Made by a program: the position numbers and the translations under genes. A stretch of 64,000 nucleotides of DNA from contig JAJAGP010000281.1 in assembly GCA_025084515.1 (NCBI GenBank), positions 362,596-426,595 of the forward strand, read 5' to 3'. The notes under the pieces were generated by a model. It saw only the letters and a program-made list of their open reading frames with translations. It made no database searches and was not told where the DNA came from. The DNA comes from Ancistrus triradiatus. Lineage: Eukaryota; Chordata; Actinopteri; Siluriformes; Loricariidae. Below, in pieces: positions 62,030 through 64,000 of the stretch (its first letter is position 1; every line of letters starts with the position of its first letter).

Positions 62030-62713
62030 ACTGTATATAAGATACATGCAAAACTTGGCATGCAGTTACATCACAGGCAAATATGCAATGATTACAGGTG
62101 TGGTTTAATTAGATACTGGGTCTTGCCAGGTGTCAAGAGGGCATAAAAGTGCTTCCAAAGCTGCTATATAAAAATACTCTCAGGGGATACTTTTGGGTAG
62201 TGTACCTCTTGGTGAGAAATTGCTTACTGCAAGACATTCCTCTATGACACATCTGCCCACAGCTGGGCCTGTAGATCCTCCACACTTATTGTTTGCCAAA
62301 GCTGGTGTGCCAGCTGGACCCACATATTCTTGATTGGCAATAAATCTGGCAACCGTGCAGAACAAGGAAGTTGTAATCTGGCAAAGTAATTCCTGGGACA
62401 CCCTTGTTGTGCTGGTGCAAACATTATCCTGGTAAAAAACGCTAGTTGGAAGCCCTTTCATGAGAGGCAAAACGTAGCCACATGATGTCCTGCGCATATT
62501 GCTGATCTGTTAGTGTCCCTTATAATTACTATTAGGGGTGACCGACTGTTGTATACGATGGCTCCCCAGATAATCACACCAGCAGTTGGGACAATGTGTC
62601 GCTCCACAACAAAGATAGGATTGAAACGCTCACCACAAGGTCTCCATACTCAAACCCAACAGTTGTCAGATCCCAAAAAGAACCTGGTGTAGCTTTAAAT
62701 AGCTGGATCGACA
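62030..62713 (-). mobile_element. Tc1-like element (third family), C-terminal half
   Basis: The minus strand carries PTAGVIIWGAIVYNSRSPLI, then in shifted frames RLPDLLPIKNMWVQLAHQL and LQAQLWADVS. The equivalent of the catalytic Glu in the PIEN box reads Lys (PIKN). The terminal region 62070-62170 matches the inverse of 46300-46470. The N-terminal half is replaced by family A copy 4 at 62714. Confidence 0.75.
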
Positions 62714-64000
62714 GTCATTCAACTCTATACACCCTCTTCCCCCCAACAAAGTCACAACTTTACGACACTTTGGAATGCAAATGCCAACCATCTGGACAGA
62801 GTCTACAACTGAGTAACGGCCACAATAGCCACAGCAACGACAGCCTCATTCTGAAACCAACAAAAATATGAGGTCTGGCTTAATGGCCATATAACCTTAT
62901 GCATCTCGCAATCATAAACTAAGTCAATGTGTTAGTTTTAAAAGGGGTTTCTAACATTCCAGACCACAAGACTTCCCCAATTCTCTCTCACTGTTGCCAA
63001 AATAACGACCTTCCCCCCACAGCTCGCATATCACACAGGAAGGACCCATAAAGAACAGCCCTGGAAGTTATGACAAAAGGACTTCAACCTTTTTTAAAAG
63101 ACATACTTTAATAATAGTATTAACTTTTGCTGGAAACAGATTATTTTCACCTGGACCACTCAATTAGAAAACACATGAGAACTGCTTCATAATAAGTCCA
63201 AACACACCCATATGTACTTAGCTATTTCATACAAAGAATTTGATCAGGGATATATTTCATACTCCCATATATATATATATATGCATGTCACTGATTTCTT
63301 ATGTATTTTCATATCTATTTGGTTAATGTTTTAGTATAGTGACCATTCTATACGTAATATGGTCCAGTTGTGCTATACTAATAATTATAGTATATAGTAT
63401 ATAGAAATAATAGCATGTTTTCTCTATATGTATCGATCGCTCGTGTTTAATACTTGTTCACACTTATAAAAGAACAGAAATGTAAGTTGTTATTCAAGAT
63501 GTACTATATCCTACATCTGGTATTGATCGTATTATTATTTGTTTAAGGAATAGCAAATGTATGTACTGTAGTTAGAATGGCTTAACGATGTCCTAGTTTA
63601 TAAATTCAAGTTGCCTTTGATCATCTGAACCTTACAATGAAATTCTGCAACTAAACTTGTAACTTTGAAGATTTTTGGTTATTATGCGATACTTTTAGTC
63701 ATCCTAGATATGTAGATATATTAATATATATTACCCTAGATATATTAATCCAAGTTATAGCTCTGTAGCGGCCCATATCAACATATGGTGAAAAGGGGAG
63801 GGATTTGATGATGAGTCAACTTCTGTTTGGCTAAACCCTTTTGACCCTGCCTCTGTTCGCTTGCGTCCGGAACATACAAAATGGGCGCGGGCTTTTTATC
63901 TTTTTAAGTCTAGTCTTTTGTTCTTTTTAAGTTCCAGTCTTTGTCAGTCTTCTAGTTGCTCGTTTTTGTTCCAGTTTTTCGTCCTTAAGTTTTTGCTTTT
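62714..64000 (+). mobile_element. LTR-like repeat family A, copy 4 (runs off the window)
   Basis: From TCATTCAACTC onward it is collinear with copy 2 (17213 on), with the landmarks CATCTCGCAATCATAAACT, ATGGTCCAGTT, CATCTGGTATTGATCG and the promoter-like CTTGCGTCCGGAACATACAAA near 63861. It lacks the CA microsatellite found at the same place in copy 2. The last visible part is the T-rich leader. Confidence 0.8.

Overview
The window looks like a transposon-saturated stretch of a ray-finned fish nuclear genome. The only host gene I can support is a piece of vertebrate upb1 (beta-ureidopropionase) on the minus strand, two intact exons at 44535-44629 and 41256-41417 with proper splice sites. Almost everything else is mobile DNA of kinds typical of teleosts: Tc1-like transposons, Ty3/gypsy chromoviruses, L2-like and L1-like LINEs, Penelope-like elements, a tRNA-derived SINE, MITE-like foldbacks and long microsatellites. 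No rRNA, CRISPR or prokaryote-style operon is present. A 100-N assembly gap lies at 60198-60297.

Layout. 1-10601: a decayed gypsy element (plus strand) cut by a Tc1 (394-1906), by a solo LTR (3551-3943) and, inside its own 3' LTR, by a second LTR retrotransposon (4869-10539) whose LTRs and interior both carry 30-bp minisatellites. 10735-12370: minus copy of a 2.4-kb LTR-like repeat, called family A here. 13271-16120: two LINE fragments in opposite orientation, one inside the other, followed by a palindrome cluster (16209-16410). 16520-21310: L1-like LINE (minus) interrupted by a full family A copy (17213-19627). 21463-26800: gypsy, L1 ORF1, LINE-tail and gypsy fragments, all but the tail on minus. 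28590-31296: composite Penelope-like insertion with an 11-bp target duplication. 31418-31590: SINE sharing its tail with the LINE at 14541. 31759-36679: a TIR-bounded segment running into a non-autonomous LTR element with a 10-residue-repeat ORF. 38217-40585: Tc1 within Tc1.

41120-46260 is the upb1 neighbourhood; its introns hold a GC-rich element with 81-bp repeats, LINE ends, local tandem duplications and a Tc1-like element. 46885-50445: an L2-like LINE end and a DNA element split by a 1.38-kb solo LTR with a clean 5-bp target duplication. 51475-53882: a foldback element split by a LINE derivative that keeps the esterase-type ORF1 and the 3' tail but has no reverse transcriptase. 54023-58984: Tc1 split by a gypsy element with long reading frames. 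59552-64000: second Penelope-like fragment, gap, LTR end, Tc1, Tc1-like relic and a family A copy that runs off the edge.

The elements give a relative insertion history rather than a pathway: Tc1 went into gypsy, gypsy into Tc1, LTR elements into LTRs, family A into L1, and a LINE into a foldback. Nearly all coding regions are broken. The best preserved are the gypsy pol at 57444-55678 and the Penelope-like endonuclease at 60186-59809. Family names rest on reading motifs by eye; no database search was possible.
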